Assembly (NCBI GenBank): GCA_033675545.1
Contig: JAWDGP010006253.1
Coordinates: 546,001 to 610,000, forward strand
Direction: 5' to 3'
DNA: 64,000 nt
DNA from: Elysia crispata
Taxonomy: Eukaryota > Mollusca > Gastropoda > Plakobranchidae
The notes beneath the pieces were generated by a model, which saw only the letters and a program-made list of their open reading frames with translations, had not been told where the DNA came from and did no database searches. Shown here piece after piece: positions 13,602 to 26,869 of the stretch. Positions within the stretch are counted from its first letter, which is position 1, and each line of letters begins with the position of its first letter. The position numbers and the translations under genes are program-made.

Positions 13602-14884
13602 TGGATGCACGATGTGATGCAAACTTTTTTCGGTTTTTCTTCTGTTCCAAAAATTGTTCGAGCTACTGAACAGATTTTCTTCTCCCATTTCTTACAGTAT
13701 ATGTTGTAGAATATTTCTGCTTATTCTTTAAAAGTAAGAAAAGGTTTGGAGTAAAAAAGAATTATAAATACAGGCCTATATAAACGTGATTCCATTGGCA
13801 GAATATTCTGTGCTTAAAAAAACGTGAGGGTTTGTCTTCCCTTTAGTTAATCACGCTCTACTACCAATGACTTTAAAATTTCAATATATGTAGATCTATA
13901 GAAAAATATTAGGTGATTGATCTGACAAAATCTATATGTAGATCTACGATATCGTGCCTCTAATGTATAGGCTAGGCCTTGATTACACTGGCTTCGCTAA
14001 ATAATTGCATGTGTTGTATTAAGAATATACTTTGTTAATCTCTAAATTTAGTTCTAGCACTAGTCGTCTTAAGTAAACGGCATAATAGTCACTGTTTCGG
14101 GCTTTTTAATCAGACGTACTCGAACTAGATCTAGATCTAGCTTGATCTAAGTCTAGATATGTATGGTGCACCTTTATATTTTGGAGTCATGTATTTAAAT
14201 ACATTTACAGAGTAAGTTTATGGATGTCTCATGTTACTTTAGTGATTTATTATTAAATTATGATAATGAAAGATGGCAGTTTGAGTGATCTCTTAGTCTT
14301 ACGGTCTCAGTCCAAAGCGGGGAGGCGCCGATTGCAGGTCGGAATTTAGTTAAAACTATCTTAGTTTCGCCATTTTCATATATTGAGAAACTTGAAAAAT
14401 TTGTTGGCTTAAATCTCAGTAGAAAATTAACCACGTAAGTTATAAATTTTTATATATAGGCCAGGGAAAATGCTAGAACGGTGGCCTTTTTAAGCTTGTT
14501 GTCATGGAAAGGAAGTTTGTGGTGACCAAAACTAATATGTCGGACGACCCTAGCAACCATTGAAACGAAAGGACAAAAAAATTGAAGTTTTTGCTCAGTC
14601 TGGACATTTGTGTGTCCGCATTAACCTGTGAGAATCACGGTTGTGGAGTCTCGGCTTGTCTCGGCTTGTTTCGTCGTGTCTTGGTTTGTCTCGGTTTGTT
14701 TTGCCGTGTCTCGGGTTGTCTTGGCTTCAAAGGTTTCCCGGAAGCGGAACTTGGCAAAGGGAAATAATTTTCAATACCATACATTGCCACACTTAACTGG
14801 CGGCATTAGGTATAGAGAGCCCTCAGGTGTTATTGCAGCGGGACGCTTGCGTATTAGTTGCTCAAGGTGTGTCATCTAAACCTA
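13600..14884. other. No gene recognised
   Basis: Contains an AGATCT/TCTAGA-rich patch near 14120-14160. At about 14640-14730 there is a loose repeat of TCTCGGTTTGTTTCGTCGTG-like phrases (TCGGCTTGTCTCGGCTTGTT and variants), four or five copies of about 20 bases. No exon is recognised. Confidence 0.4.
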
Positions 14885-15165
14885 TATTATTTTAATATAG
14901 AAATACCGGTAGTCAAACAACAGTAGAGGTTGGGACTGGCGGAGCTAGATCTAAGGATGTGAAGATGCAAGTGACGGTAAATAAAGAAATAAATAGTTTA
15001 GAAAAACCAACCACAAACCTAGATCTAGCACGAGAACGACAAATAAGACGAAAGACGTGAAAACATAAGGACAGATGGAATGAACAGGGATGGAACCTAC
15101 ACCTCGATACAGCACCCATCGCCTTGCCCAGACAAGACCAGGCACTTGACTACTGAGCCATCCAT
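14885..15165 (-). mobile_element. tRNA-derived SINE copy, minus strand
   Basis: On the minus strand the head shows an A box TGGCTCAGTAG (15160 down to 15150) and a B box GGTTCCATCCC (15097 down to 15087), followed by a body that is shared with the plus-strand copy to the right (TTATGTTTTCACGTCTTTCG, then CTTATTTGTCG, and a CTAGATCTAGG motif). The body runs to about 14885. Such elements are transcribed by RNA polymerase III and copied by a LINE's reverse transcriptase. The partner LINE is not identified. Confidence 0.7.
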
Positions 15166-15339
15166 GTCTAAAAAAATAGATGCTTTAGGAACAGTGACCT
15201 AAATTTTGGCTTGAATAGACGAAGAAGTTGAATCGGTAAGAACGATCAAGTCCATAATTATTTTTACAGGACATAAACGAAATAGCTTCTAGTCTACCTG
15301 ATCTTATTATAGATGCACATTTGACTGAAATACATAATT

Positions 15340-15405
15340 TAATATAGAAATGAAGAAGGCAGTCAAACAACGTTAGAGGCTGAGACAGTCAAAGCTAGAT
15401 CTAAG
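15340..15405 (-). mobile_element. Headless SINE tail fragment
   Basis: Carries the TTTAATATAGAAAT, AGTCAAACAAC and GCTAGATCTAAGGAT tail phrases seen at 14890-14960 in the neighbouring copy, without a tRNA head. It leads directly into the tandem 172-base units. Confidence 0.6.
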
Positions 15406-15749
15406 GATCTAAAGATGCAATACACACTGTAAATAAAGAAATAAATAGTTCATAAAATCAACCGCAAACCTAGATCTAGCTCGAGACCGACAAATATGAC
15501 GAAAGGCGTAAAAACATAAGATATCGTTCTTAACGATTCAACTTCTTAGTCTATTCAAGCCAGCATGAAAGTCACTTGATCTAAAGATGCAATACACACT
15601 GTAAATAAAGAAATAAATAGTTCATAAAAATCAACCACAAACCTAGATCTAGCTCGAGACCGACAAATATGACGAAAGACGTAAAAACATAAAATATCGT
15701 TCTTAACGATTCAACTTCTTAGTCTATTCAAGCCAGCATGAAAGTCACT
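15406..15749 (+). repeat. Two tandem 172-base units made of SINE pieces
   Basis: The unit starts GATCTAAAGATGCAATACAC and ends with AAGTCACT. The first copy is 15406-15577 and the second 15578-15749; they differ at only a few positions. Each holds the SINE body in reverse orientation, joined to a segment (TTCTTAACGATTCAACTTC and on) that also appears inverted at 15178-15250. The duplication is younger than the SINE insertions. Confidence 0.88.
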
Positions 15750-15940
15750 GTTCCTGAAGCATCTATTTTCGAAGATGAGGATGGCTCATTGGCTAAATGC
15801 CTCTCTGCAATGCGATGGATGCCGTATCGAACTAAGAACAGGTTCGATCCCTGTTCATTCCACATGTTCTTATGTTTTCACGTCTTTTTTCTTATTTGTC
15901 GGTCTCGAACTAAATCTGGGTTTGCGGTTGAGTTTTCTAT
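15750..15940 (+). mobile_element. tRNA-derived SINE copy, plus strand
   Basis: A box TGGCTCATTGG at 15782-15792 and a textbook B box GGTTCGATCCC at 15841-15851. Downstream is the body phrase TTATGTTTTCACGTC and then CTTATTTGTCGGTCTCG. Together with 14885-15250 it makes a large inverted pair: the flank before each head (GTTCCTGAAGCATCTATTTT here; its complement at about 15175-15195) is shared as well, so the repeat is longer than the tRNA head plus body. Confidence 0.72.
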
Positions 15941-18326
<2,386 letters not shown>

Positions 18327-18589
18327 GCAATTATAATCGCTGCTTTTGTTGGATATAAGAAAAAGAAAATATTTGTGGGACTGGTTTTGAGATTTATAAG
18401 AACGGAAAGTATGAAAGCTATTTAGCACAACTGACATTTCGCCAGATTTCACGGACTTCCTTTCCATGTTTTTAACATCGCTTGGTTCCGCCTTTTTTGC
18501 TCTGAGAGAACATTTTGACCAAGACCCGCGAATTTAGCCCGCACAACCTCTCGCTATCTCAAGCTATCAGCACACATTAGTCAAGCTAT

Positions 18590-19910
18590 AATGATTGTTA
18601 ACAAAAGTATGATTGTCTGGATACTTATCGCTGCAATTATTGCACCGTCTATGGCCAGCTTAACTGTGTTTTTATGAATGATCTTGCTCCGTCTGTCGAT
18701 TAGAGTGGGGAATGTGTTTTCTACATTTGTAGACGCGTTATCGCTGAAGGTCGAGTTGAATTATATTACTCTACTCCCTCTCTTTTGTTTCTATCTCGTG
18801 ATTTCGGCTATTGATTGCTCTTGCTTAATGTTGTTATATCGAAAGTCAGCTCTGAGTTAAGCCCACTCTTTCTCAACGCTCCTGTGTAGGTGGGACATGC
18901 TTGTCTGAATACTTTTTCAGTCTTTGAGTTGGTGTAAGTTTTTTTTTTTCTTTTTTGTTTTACTAGCGTGCGTAGGGCCGACATTACGTTCATTATTGTA
19001 TTGCGTACTGTAACTCTCATACATATAGATCGCTGCTCAGATCAAGGGTTACATTCAAAAACTCAGGTGACTTTTTCCTTCCTGCAATGGTCACCTTCAA
19101 GTCATTGAGTTTGAATATTTTACAGATTTCTTGTTTAAAGTGTCCACTTGTTTTGGTCGCAGTTTTCAAGTAGTAAGGCATGCGATTTTCTCAAGGTGTG
19201 TCAACTGCGACGCTCGATAGAGGCGCACCAACTCGCACGTTACCGCACCGTCACAGCTTTCCATTGTGACATCGAACTCAGACGTTTTCTTACGCCTGGG
19301 TGTGTTATTCTTGAACACTGTTGTCTTTTCACCATGCCTCACGGTGAATGGCTCATCCTCTGTGATAAGTCTAGTGCATCTTCCACGAGATATTCAATTA
19401 CTGACGGATAGAAACCGCTTGTTTCAAAAGTGATGAAAAATTGCTCATTCTTTTTTTAGATTTGATCGAACGATGTGAGTACATTCATCGCTTTTCATCC
19501 TTGGTTAAACTGTCTTTCGCTATATTTTCTCTTTTTTTTTAGTTTCAACTTAAAGTTTGCTGATTTCACCGATCTGTAGTTTGCATGGGTCCATATTTCT
19601 GCACGAAGGTTTGATTTGGAGGTTTTTTTTGTCATCTTTAAGTGCTGTAATGGCCTCTTTTTCCACTGTGCCATAAACACGATTTGTTAGTGACAGGTTG
19701 CTGGCTTATTGCTTGCCTGCTTGAATGACTTGCTTGTGGTTGCTGTTTCGGATATATTGCACTCCTTTTTAAATCTTGATGTGTTTTTAAATAACAAATT
19801 ATCGATGGAGTCACATGGAAGCCCCCTTTGTAAGCTAATGTATCGTGAATTGTGGAGAATAGGCGCTGTGATAACATTTCTGAAAGAATTATCAAAATTG
19901 AGCGTTGCAC
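18590..19910 (-). pseudogene. Reverse-transcriptase relic, probably Penelope-like
   Basis: Minus-strand translations across several frames follow, in order, a reverse-transcriptase family common in aquatic invertebrates that I associate with Penelope-like elements: ALKDDKKNLQIKPSCR (about 19640-19590; family 'TLKDHK.NF...P.CRLINPAKSEIG'), GEISKL, a FYPSVSN block (about 19405; family 'FYPSIS'), SEFDVTMESCDGAVTCELV (about 19280; family 'FDVTMG..DGAE.CELVG'), YTGALRKSGLN (about 18880) and HKNTVKL (about 18640). The segment that should carry the catalytic DD was not recognisable. No GIY-YIG endonuclease and no terminal repeats were found. The copy is dead. The family-level call is firmer than the clade name. 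Confidence 0.62.
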
Positions 19911-21292
19911 CGTTTTTTTTTTGTTTTTTTTTCACGGTTGGACTATTGCATATCTTTATATTTGTGTTAATAAATAGGCTACAAAGATGCTTTTATAGTG
20001 CTACAAAGATGGTATCAGGCAAAAGAAAGCAGGACCATGTAACACCTCTCTTTAAACATTTACATCGGTTGGCGGTAAAATCACGCATTTAATACGACTT
20101 TGATTAGCTCTTATGTCTTAATGGCATTGATATTTGTTAAATCTTGTTCCCCCTTTCTTACCACTTCTTTCGAAAGAAAATAACAAACTTATGAATATGT
20201 GAAGATCAAAGACTGACGATATAGCTAATGAGCTTTTTATGGGTGCTGCATCAAGAATCTAGAACTACCAGCCTACAGCAATTACGAGACATACATTTAG
20301 AGGAAATTCTTTAAAAAAGCTACTAAAAACACACTTGGTCCACCACCTGGCATGTTCTTGTATGCACGACTGCTTTTATAGGCTTAGAAATAGTATAATA
20401 CAATGTCATCTTATTTGTGAATGAGAATTAAAATTTTTAGGGAAAGGGTATTCTGGTCATACAAGCCTCTATGCCTTTGTTTCGACATCATCGTGACATC
20501 ATCATGACATCATTAATTATTACTGGAGATTTAGCCGAGGTTAGAACTATAATTCCAGACCTGAAATCTCCACAACTGAAGGAAAGGCTGTTTGTCTAGG
20601 CCACTACCCATGGTGAAGAGTGATCTATATCAGTACCTAAATCCTTAATTACGGTGCTGGACTTGATTGTGTAACTCAGTTATGCAGGGAGGCAAACTTA
20701 CGGAGGAAAAGAGAGACACAGAACACTACTTTAACAGAGGGCATCACATCTCCAAAACTGGGTGCGACAGATTTGTTCCTAGCATAGCAAAATTTATGAA
20801 AAAAAAAATGTGAGACAGGTGTACAAGATTAGTGTAGAAATACCAGACTAGATTATCTGGTCTTTGGTTAATCTGATTGGGAGTGTTCTAATCTCTAGAT
20901 GAGAAGGATTTGGATCGAATAATTAGACCCTAGATTTATGTCTTGATATGAGCCAGATCTAGATTCTATCAAGTTCTATTCCATATCTTCGACCGAAAAT
21001 CTAGATATCTAGATCTAGTACCGATCTAGTAGCTAGAATCTAGCTTTGAGATTGAATGAGACATCTGATCTAGATCTAGGTCTAGAATCTAGATCATCTC
21101 TACTTAGGTTGATATCTTCTCTAGACCTAAGTCTTTCAGGAATGGCCTAGAATGTTGAACTGGGTTTCTGCTGTAGATCTAGACTCTCTTCCTGCATCCT
21201 TTGATCCTTTGAAACATGTCAAGGGCCGCGAGAATAACCTTTTAAGGTTACTCTGGCTACATGGCCATTTTACACACACTGAAATTTTAGCA
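19911..21292. other. No gene; AGATCTAG-rich patch
   Basis: About 20940-21130 is crowded with TCTAGA, AGATCT and CTAGATC motifs at irregular spacing. The remainder shows no exon or RNA gene. A short (CATCATGA)-like repeat lies near 20485. Confidence 0.45.
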
Positions 21293-21340
21293 TTTTTTTT
21301 TTTTTTTTTTTTTTTGGAAGGACGCCTAAGAAATCATCAG

Positions 21341-21380
<40 letters not shown>

Positions 21381-21415
21381 AATGTTGTTGTTGTTGTTGT
21401 TGTTGTTGCTGTTGT

Positions 21416-21474
<59 letters not shown>

Positions 21475-21488
21475 TTACATTATTATTA

Positions 21489-21554
<66 letters not shown>
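21293..21554 (+). repeat. Poly-T and compound GTT / AGT / ATT array
   Basis: A T-run (21293-21315) is followed after about 25 bases by (TGT)n, then (AGT)n, then (ATT)n. As in the arrays at 4.5 and 17.5 kb, one triplet type passes into the next without a break. Confidence 0.96.
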
Positions 21555-21555
<1 letters not shown>

Positions 21556-21599
21556 CTTAAGAGCTATCCATAACCTTTGGGTCGCACTTTTTTGCCTGC

Positions 21600-21960
21600 T
21601 GCTTTTAAAGGTAGTCGTACTTTTTAATGCTTTTAAATATTTCCTGCTGGGATTTATTCTGAGTGTGATTATTTTTTTTTTTTTTTAGTAGAAGCCTAGC
21701 CACTTGGTTCTTAGACTGTTCTTGTTTATGGGAGGATAGGTATGCGTTTAGTGCTGTTGCACTTCAGCAATTTTTTTTCTTCCTTTGTTGTTTCAGCGTG
21801 AGTTTTTTCACAAAACTTTTTGTTTTGCTAGGGAGTTTTTTAATGTAGAGAAATTTGCAATGAATAGGAATATTTTTCGCAGCAGTTGAATGTCATTCTG
21901 TCAAGACTAAGTTTGGATCCGTTATGCATAAATGAGTTGATGCACTCGTTTGCCAAATAT
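21600..21960 (-). mobile_element. Possible second L1/Tx1-type LINE scrap
   Basis: Minus-strand translations give SLAKQKVL, then NSLRTKWLGFY near 21700 and SRKYLKALK near 21640. They resemble the spacer between endonuclease and RT in Tx1-like LINEs (family 'R.R.KW.E.GEK...FLNLEK'). The likeness is weak and broken by stops and a T-run, so this is tentative. Confidence 0.25.
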
Positions 21961-22387
21961 CATATTAAAGACAGTGCTCATTGCTCGACAGTTAAAGAGC
22001 CTGATATAGTGGAATAATTTACTTGAACCTAGCACATGTATATGATTGTAATGTACGACTTCAGAGTTAGGTAACTAATGGCCCTCGTTTGGTGGTGGTC
22101 TTCCCCTTCCGCACGATGAAAAACAGATGTTCTTTCATGAGTACAAAGTGGAAGAAGACTTCCTTAAACTTGTTTGCTGGCATAAAATGTTAAAGTTTTC
22201 CTTCAAGCAAAATGTGTAAACAATTTTGTCCGGTATAAATGGCTTTCCCTTTCTTTTTAAGATACTATGTTGATAGTTAAATAGATAAGATTAATAGATA
22301 ATTTTAGGAAGAAGATAAATTGGTAGGTAAACATACAGACAAATAGATAGGGCTTAATTAGATGATTGACAGAGAAAAGAGAGGGTT

Positions 22388-22390
<3 letters not shown>
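21961..22390. other. No gene recognised
   Basis: AT-rich spacer before a GA tract, with a TAGATAGA-like stretch at 22270-22360. Confidence 0.4.
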
Positions 22391-22602
<212 letters not shown>

Positions 22603-23362
22603 AGTGATTGCGATCTGCTCACAGTGTACAAGATTGTACCAGTGTTTGAAGATCAATGACCAGGTAGCTGTAGATCTCCGGAATATTCCCTCAGACACAG
22701 CCACAGCATCACGGCTTGCCTGTCCCGTCTGGTAGACACGTCAACCGGAGAAGATGGAAATCAATGTGCGTTACCTACAGTGTGACAGAGACTTGTGGTG
22801 GCGTCTCAACGCTGTGGGGAACCGCAAAAAGCCCGCTTTAGATTAGTTCTGCTTGTTGATCAATGAAGGGAAAGAGAGTGAGAGATACACTCTGAGCTGG
22901 AGGAGAAAGAATCGACGGACTGGAATGTTTTAAAATTGATTATAGTTATTAGAGTAGGTTGGATAAGAAAATTCATAAGAAAGAACGTTTTTAGAGAGTG
23001 AGGAATCAAAGCAAGGAAGGGAGAGGGGAAGAGCGATTGAGAGAGAAAGAGAGAGGGTGGAGCTCTATTATCTTTGGACAGGTAGCATGTAAAGAGAGAT
23101 CGCTCTCAACTAGAAGAGAACGAAGAGAAACCGACGCCAGAGAAGTCTATATCGACACAAGTATTCGGATTTCGAATGCCATGACATAAACTGCGTCTAA
23201 TAATCGTTCTGTCTCAGTGACCGTGGTTAAAAGATGAAAGACAGAGATTTTCACTGTGCAATTTCATCGAGAGCCTGAAGCTTGAAGCATTTAAACAATA
23301 CTGGGCGTTGACCATCGCTTCGAATGCAAGAGGTTTAGATACCTAGCCGCAATTTGACGTGT

Positions 23363-23364
<2 letters not shown>
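22603..23364. other. No gene recognised
   Basis: Moderate GC. The frame at 22998-23189 is purine-rich and has no domain. No splice-flanked exon stands out. Confidence 0.35.

Positions 23365-23444
<80 letters not shown>
23365..23444 (+). repeat. (AT)n microsatellite
   Basis: 80 bases of uninterrupted AT. Confidence 0.96.
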
Positions 23445-23446
<2 letters not shown>

Positions 23447-24457
23447 TGATTGTGATCTTTTTTTTTATTTAAAGATAAACCTTCAGTTTCTATGTGAGGA
23501 TAACATAAACATTAGGAAGTTTTGCATGGGCAAAGTGAAGAGAAAGTAAGCACGTTATTGTGTGTTAGATTATAGGTTACTGTGTGACACATTGCTTCTT
23601 GGGGTAGAGATGAAGCACACACACATTCGGACACAAAAGGTCTCCATGGTGATTTAAATTGGGCTCCTGGTCCTCCTTTTTATATTTATGTCATTAAGCT
23701 TATAAATTGCGCTGTTCTACTATAGCATAGCACTTATCTTTCATCACTCACAATATTGTTTTGGTTAATTTTTCACTTGACCTATATTGGCAAACTTGTC
23801 AAAGCTAGAATGAAGTTGACGCCTTGATAAGAAATAAGACCATGAGGAGAACAATTTTATAGGACACTTAATAATGTTCTAGTTTTCGCCTGTACATGTA
23901 GCTCACAAACTTTCGTCAAACAGCGAGTGGGAAGCAAACCACCTGCAAAATAATCTTGAATGCTAGATCCAGGTTTTATCTCGAAGCCCAGGACTTCTAG
24001 TATTTTCGCTCAATTTCTACAGATCCTTCAAAGCTCATGTGATCTTAATTATAGATTCTGAGGAAAAGAAAAGCAGTCCCAGGAATATTATCAACCGAAA
24101 CACTTTGACAAAAGCTGAGGAAATTTGTTTCTTAATTCCCGGATCATTGTATACACCGACCGTCTTGCTCGTGCCTTCCAAGTACTGTTCGGATAAGATT
24201 TGGCGTACAGTTTGTGATAAACAAAATGAGGGACATGATATTAGCCCGTCAGATTTTCAGATTAGTTCTGTCATGAATGCAACGTTACCTTTCAGCTCAT
24301 GTCAAAGTTTTAAATTACATAAATTTTGCAGTTTGGTATCACTACTACCACTACAAGTATTACTGCCGCAACTGCTACGACAATTACCTTTACCTCAACC
24401 ATTGCTACTATTAATATGCCACTTCTACCTCAGTTATAAATGGTGCTGTTGCTTCTG
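23445..24457. other. Upstream region of the DUF229 gene
   Basis: No promoter or first exon could be fixed. The frame that starts at 24039 stays open up to and through the triplet array, but its first 100 codons show no domain, so I do not call it a gene. The untranslated first exon of the DUF229 gene may lie here or further left. Confidence 0.3.
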
Positions 24458-24739
<282 letters not shown>

Positions 24740-24885
24740 CTCGTACAATATTGTTTTTGTATTGCCGCTGCAGTTTGTAGTGATTGTATTGTTTTTGCTC
24801 TGTTTACTCTTACTTACTTCAATCCCTACTGCCACACTATATGAATCATTGTTGTTAGTTTTCATCTTTCTCTAAGATAATTTGT

Positions 24886-24922
24886 TTATAACCTCTTCTC
24901 TCTTTCACCCAGATTCTCAAGG
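24886..24922 (+). promoter_or_regulatory. 3' splice site and start context of the DUF229 gene
   Basis: A pyrimidine tract (CCTCTTCTCTCTTTCACCC) ends in AG at 24911-24912. Ten bases later comes AAGGATGG, a strong start context with purine at -3 and G at +4. This suggests an intron in the 5'UTR and an exon starting at 24913. Confidence 0.6.
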
Positions 24923-26869
24923 ATGGCTGCCGCTAAATGGAGTAGAAAACTGTTTTATTTCATCGTTCTTCTAGTTGTTGCCATAACAGCTCTTTTCCTT
25001 ATGCGAGATACACCCATAACATTTGAGCATGTAAAAAGTAGATGGAATTCTTCACCCGTATCAGGCCTGCAATCAAAGAATAACAGATCAACAACGCTAC
25101 TACAAAACGTAACATGTATATTTCCTCATGTGGATATATTCGACCCCAATATATTGAAATTAGCGGGATTGGATCAGAAAACCTTGAAGTGTGATAATGA
25201 TTTTTTACCTGAGATCACCTACATTGACGGTTTGACGATCAGAGTGAACGCGTCGAAGCTGAAAGGAAACTCGAGTTTGAGCAGCTGTCGATACCGCAAC
25301 ATTACTCGTCTTCCTTACCAAGACTACAGCGTTGTGTTTTCAAAATGGAGCAAAAACTTTACTAAGGACATTCAACTGACAGATGAGCACGAGTTTCTTC
25401 ATGTGGAATGCTACGGTGGGAAAAAGAAAGACGAGGTCATCTCGAAGGCTTTTTATTCTCTTGTGCCAAAAAGGAAGCATTTGGAGACATTGTATGACGT
25501 GAGAGTCAAGAAGAGGATGGTTGAGTTTAAACCCGCGGAGACCCTGAATATCATCGGCGTGGCGCTGGACGGGTTGCCCCGCCACCAGATGATTCGAGCC
25601 ATGCCGAAAACCTACAAACTTCTCACCGAAAAGCTCGGCTCTTTCGACTTCAGCTCGCATGGTCAGGTGGCGGACAACACGTTCCCAAACTTCTTGGCTC
25701 TGCTGTCTGGAAATAGCGACACAGAGGTCAAGAGATGGTGGGATTTCAAGAAACCAGAGGACGCGTTTGATCTACTCTGGCACGACTTTGAGAAAGCCGG
25801 GTACCGCACTCTCTATACTGAAGATTATCCGAGAGGAGCCGGGTTTTATTGGGGCAAGCGGGCATTTCTTTATCCGCAGACCAGCTATTGGAATCGTCCA
25901 TTAGAGCTGGCTATGTTAGACGAGCCTGGCTTTATCCGAAGGAAAGCGGCGTGTGCTGGTCCCCGCCCGGTCTCCGAATACCAACTTGAGTACTTGACCC
26001 GATTTTTGGATACTTTCACAGACAAGCCTGTGGCGGGCGTTACATTTATTATAAACCTCACTCATGACGATTCTACCAAGGCGGCGACTATTGACGAGCA
26101 CATTCGAAATTTCTATGAAACCCTTAACGCAAAGGGCCACCTGAAAAAATCGCTCGTCATGTTTTTCTCTGACCATGGCCAAAGATGGGGCAAAATTCGA
26201 CAGACCTACAATGGTGTCCTAGAGAGCAGAAATCCTTTCTTGATCCTTACATTCCCGCAGTGGTTCCTCCAGAAATACCCGGAACTAGCTCGGAACCTGA
26301 AGACCAACACGCGCCGGCTGACTACCCACTTCGACACGCGCCAAATGCTCATTGACCTGCTCTATTTCCGCGGCCTCGAGCCGCTCCCACCGTTCAGAGG
26401 GAGGCACGGCATCAGTCTGTTCAGCGAAATTGCCGCCAACCGGACATGCCAGGATGCGTCCATCCCGTCGAATCAGTGTTTGTGTGGTCAAAATATCCAA
26501 AAGTTCCTCGATACCAACTCAACACAGTCTCGATCGTTGGGTGATGCCCTGTTGAAGGCTGTCAAGGCAAAGTCAGACCCATCCAAATGTGAGGAGTACC
26601 AACTGGGCAAGCTGCTGCAAGTGGGCGCCCTCAGTCTCCCGACCGCCTGGAAAGGAGAGAAAAAACAGTTTATCGTGGCCAGTGTGAGGCTCACGGTGGA
26701 GCCAGGCGGGGCCATGTTTGAGGGCACGGTCAACATGAACCCGGATACTAAGCAGACTAGTGTGGCCAGCAATATAGAGAGACTTAACATGTACAAAGGT
26801 GAAGTGGAGTGCCTCCCTACCTCCAGAGAGCAGATGTATTGCTACTGCAAGGGCAATAAGAAACACTAG
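24923..26869 (+). CDS. DUF229 family membrane-anchored phosphatase/sulfatase-like protein
   Basis: 648 residues in one open exon. Residues 10-27 form a hydrophobic signal-anchor after a short basic start, so the body should face the secretory lumen or cell exterior; several N-glycosylation sites (for example NVT 62, NIT 126, NFT 145, NLT 378) agree. The part from about 70 to 480 is the DUF229 domain, a branch of the alkaline-phosphatase/sulfatase fold. Likely metal-site residues are visible: ALDG (Asp216), NTFPN (Thr253 in the nucleophile place), TED (Asp301), THDD (His381, Asp382), SDHG (Asp417, His418) and THFD (His469). All are present, so the enzyme may be active, but no substrate is established for the family. 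The C-terminal 170 residues are Cys-bearing. G/C-ending codons are frequent, unlike the AT-rich surroundings. The start is chosen for its context and for the splice site just upstream. No frameshift is seen. No second gene lies close by, so context adds nothing on function. Confidence 0.93.
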   Translation: MAAAKWSRKLFYFIVLLVVAITALFLMRDTPITFEHVKSRWNSSPVSGLQSKNNRSTTLLQNVTCIFPHVDIFDPNILKLAGLDQKTLKCDNDFLPEITYIDGLTIRVNASKLKGNSSLSSCRYRNITRLPYQDYSVVFSKWSKNFTKDIQLTDEHEFLHVECYGGKKKDEVISKAFYSLVPKRKHLETLYDVRVKKRMVEFKPAETLNIIGVALDGLPRHQMIRAMPKTYKLLTEKLGSFDFSSHGQVADNTFPNFLALLSGNSDTEVKRWWDFKKPEDAFDLLWHDFEKAGYRTLYTEDYPRGAGFYWGKRAFLYPQTSYWNRPLELAMLDEPGFIRRKAACAGPRPVSEYQLEYLTRFLDTFTDKPVAGVTFIINLTHDDSTKAATIDEHIRNFYETLNAKGHLKKSLVMFFSDHGQRWGKIRQTYNGVLESRNPFLILTFPQWFLQKYPELARNLKTNTRRLTTHFDTRQMLIDLLYFRGLEPLPPFRGRHGISLFSEIAANRTCQDASIPSNQCLCGQNIQKFLDTNSTQSRSLGDALLKAVKAKSDPSKCEEYQLGKLLQVGALSLPTAWKGEKKQFIVASVRLTVEPGGAMFEGTVNMNPDTKQTSVASNIERLNMYKGEVECLPTSREQMYCYCKGNKKH

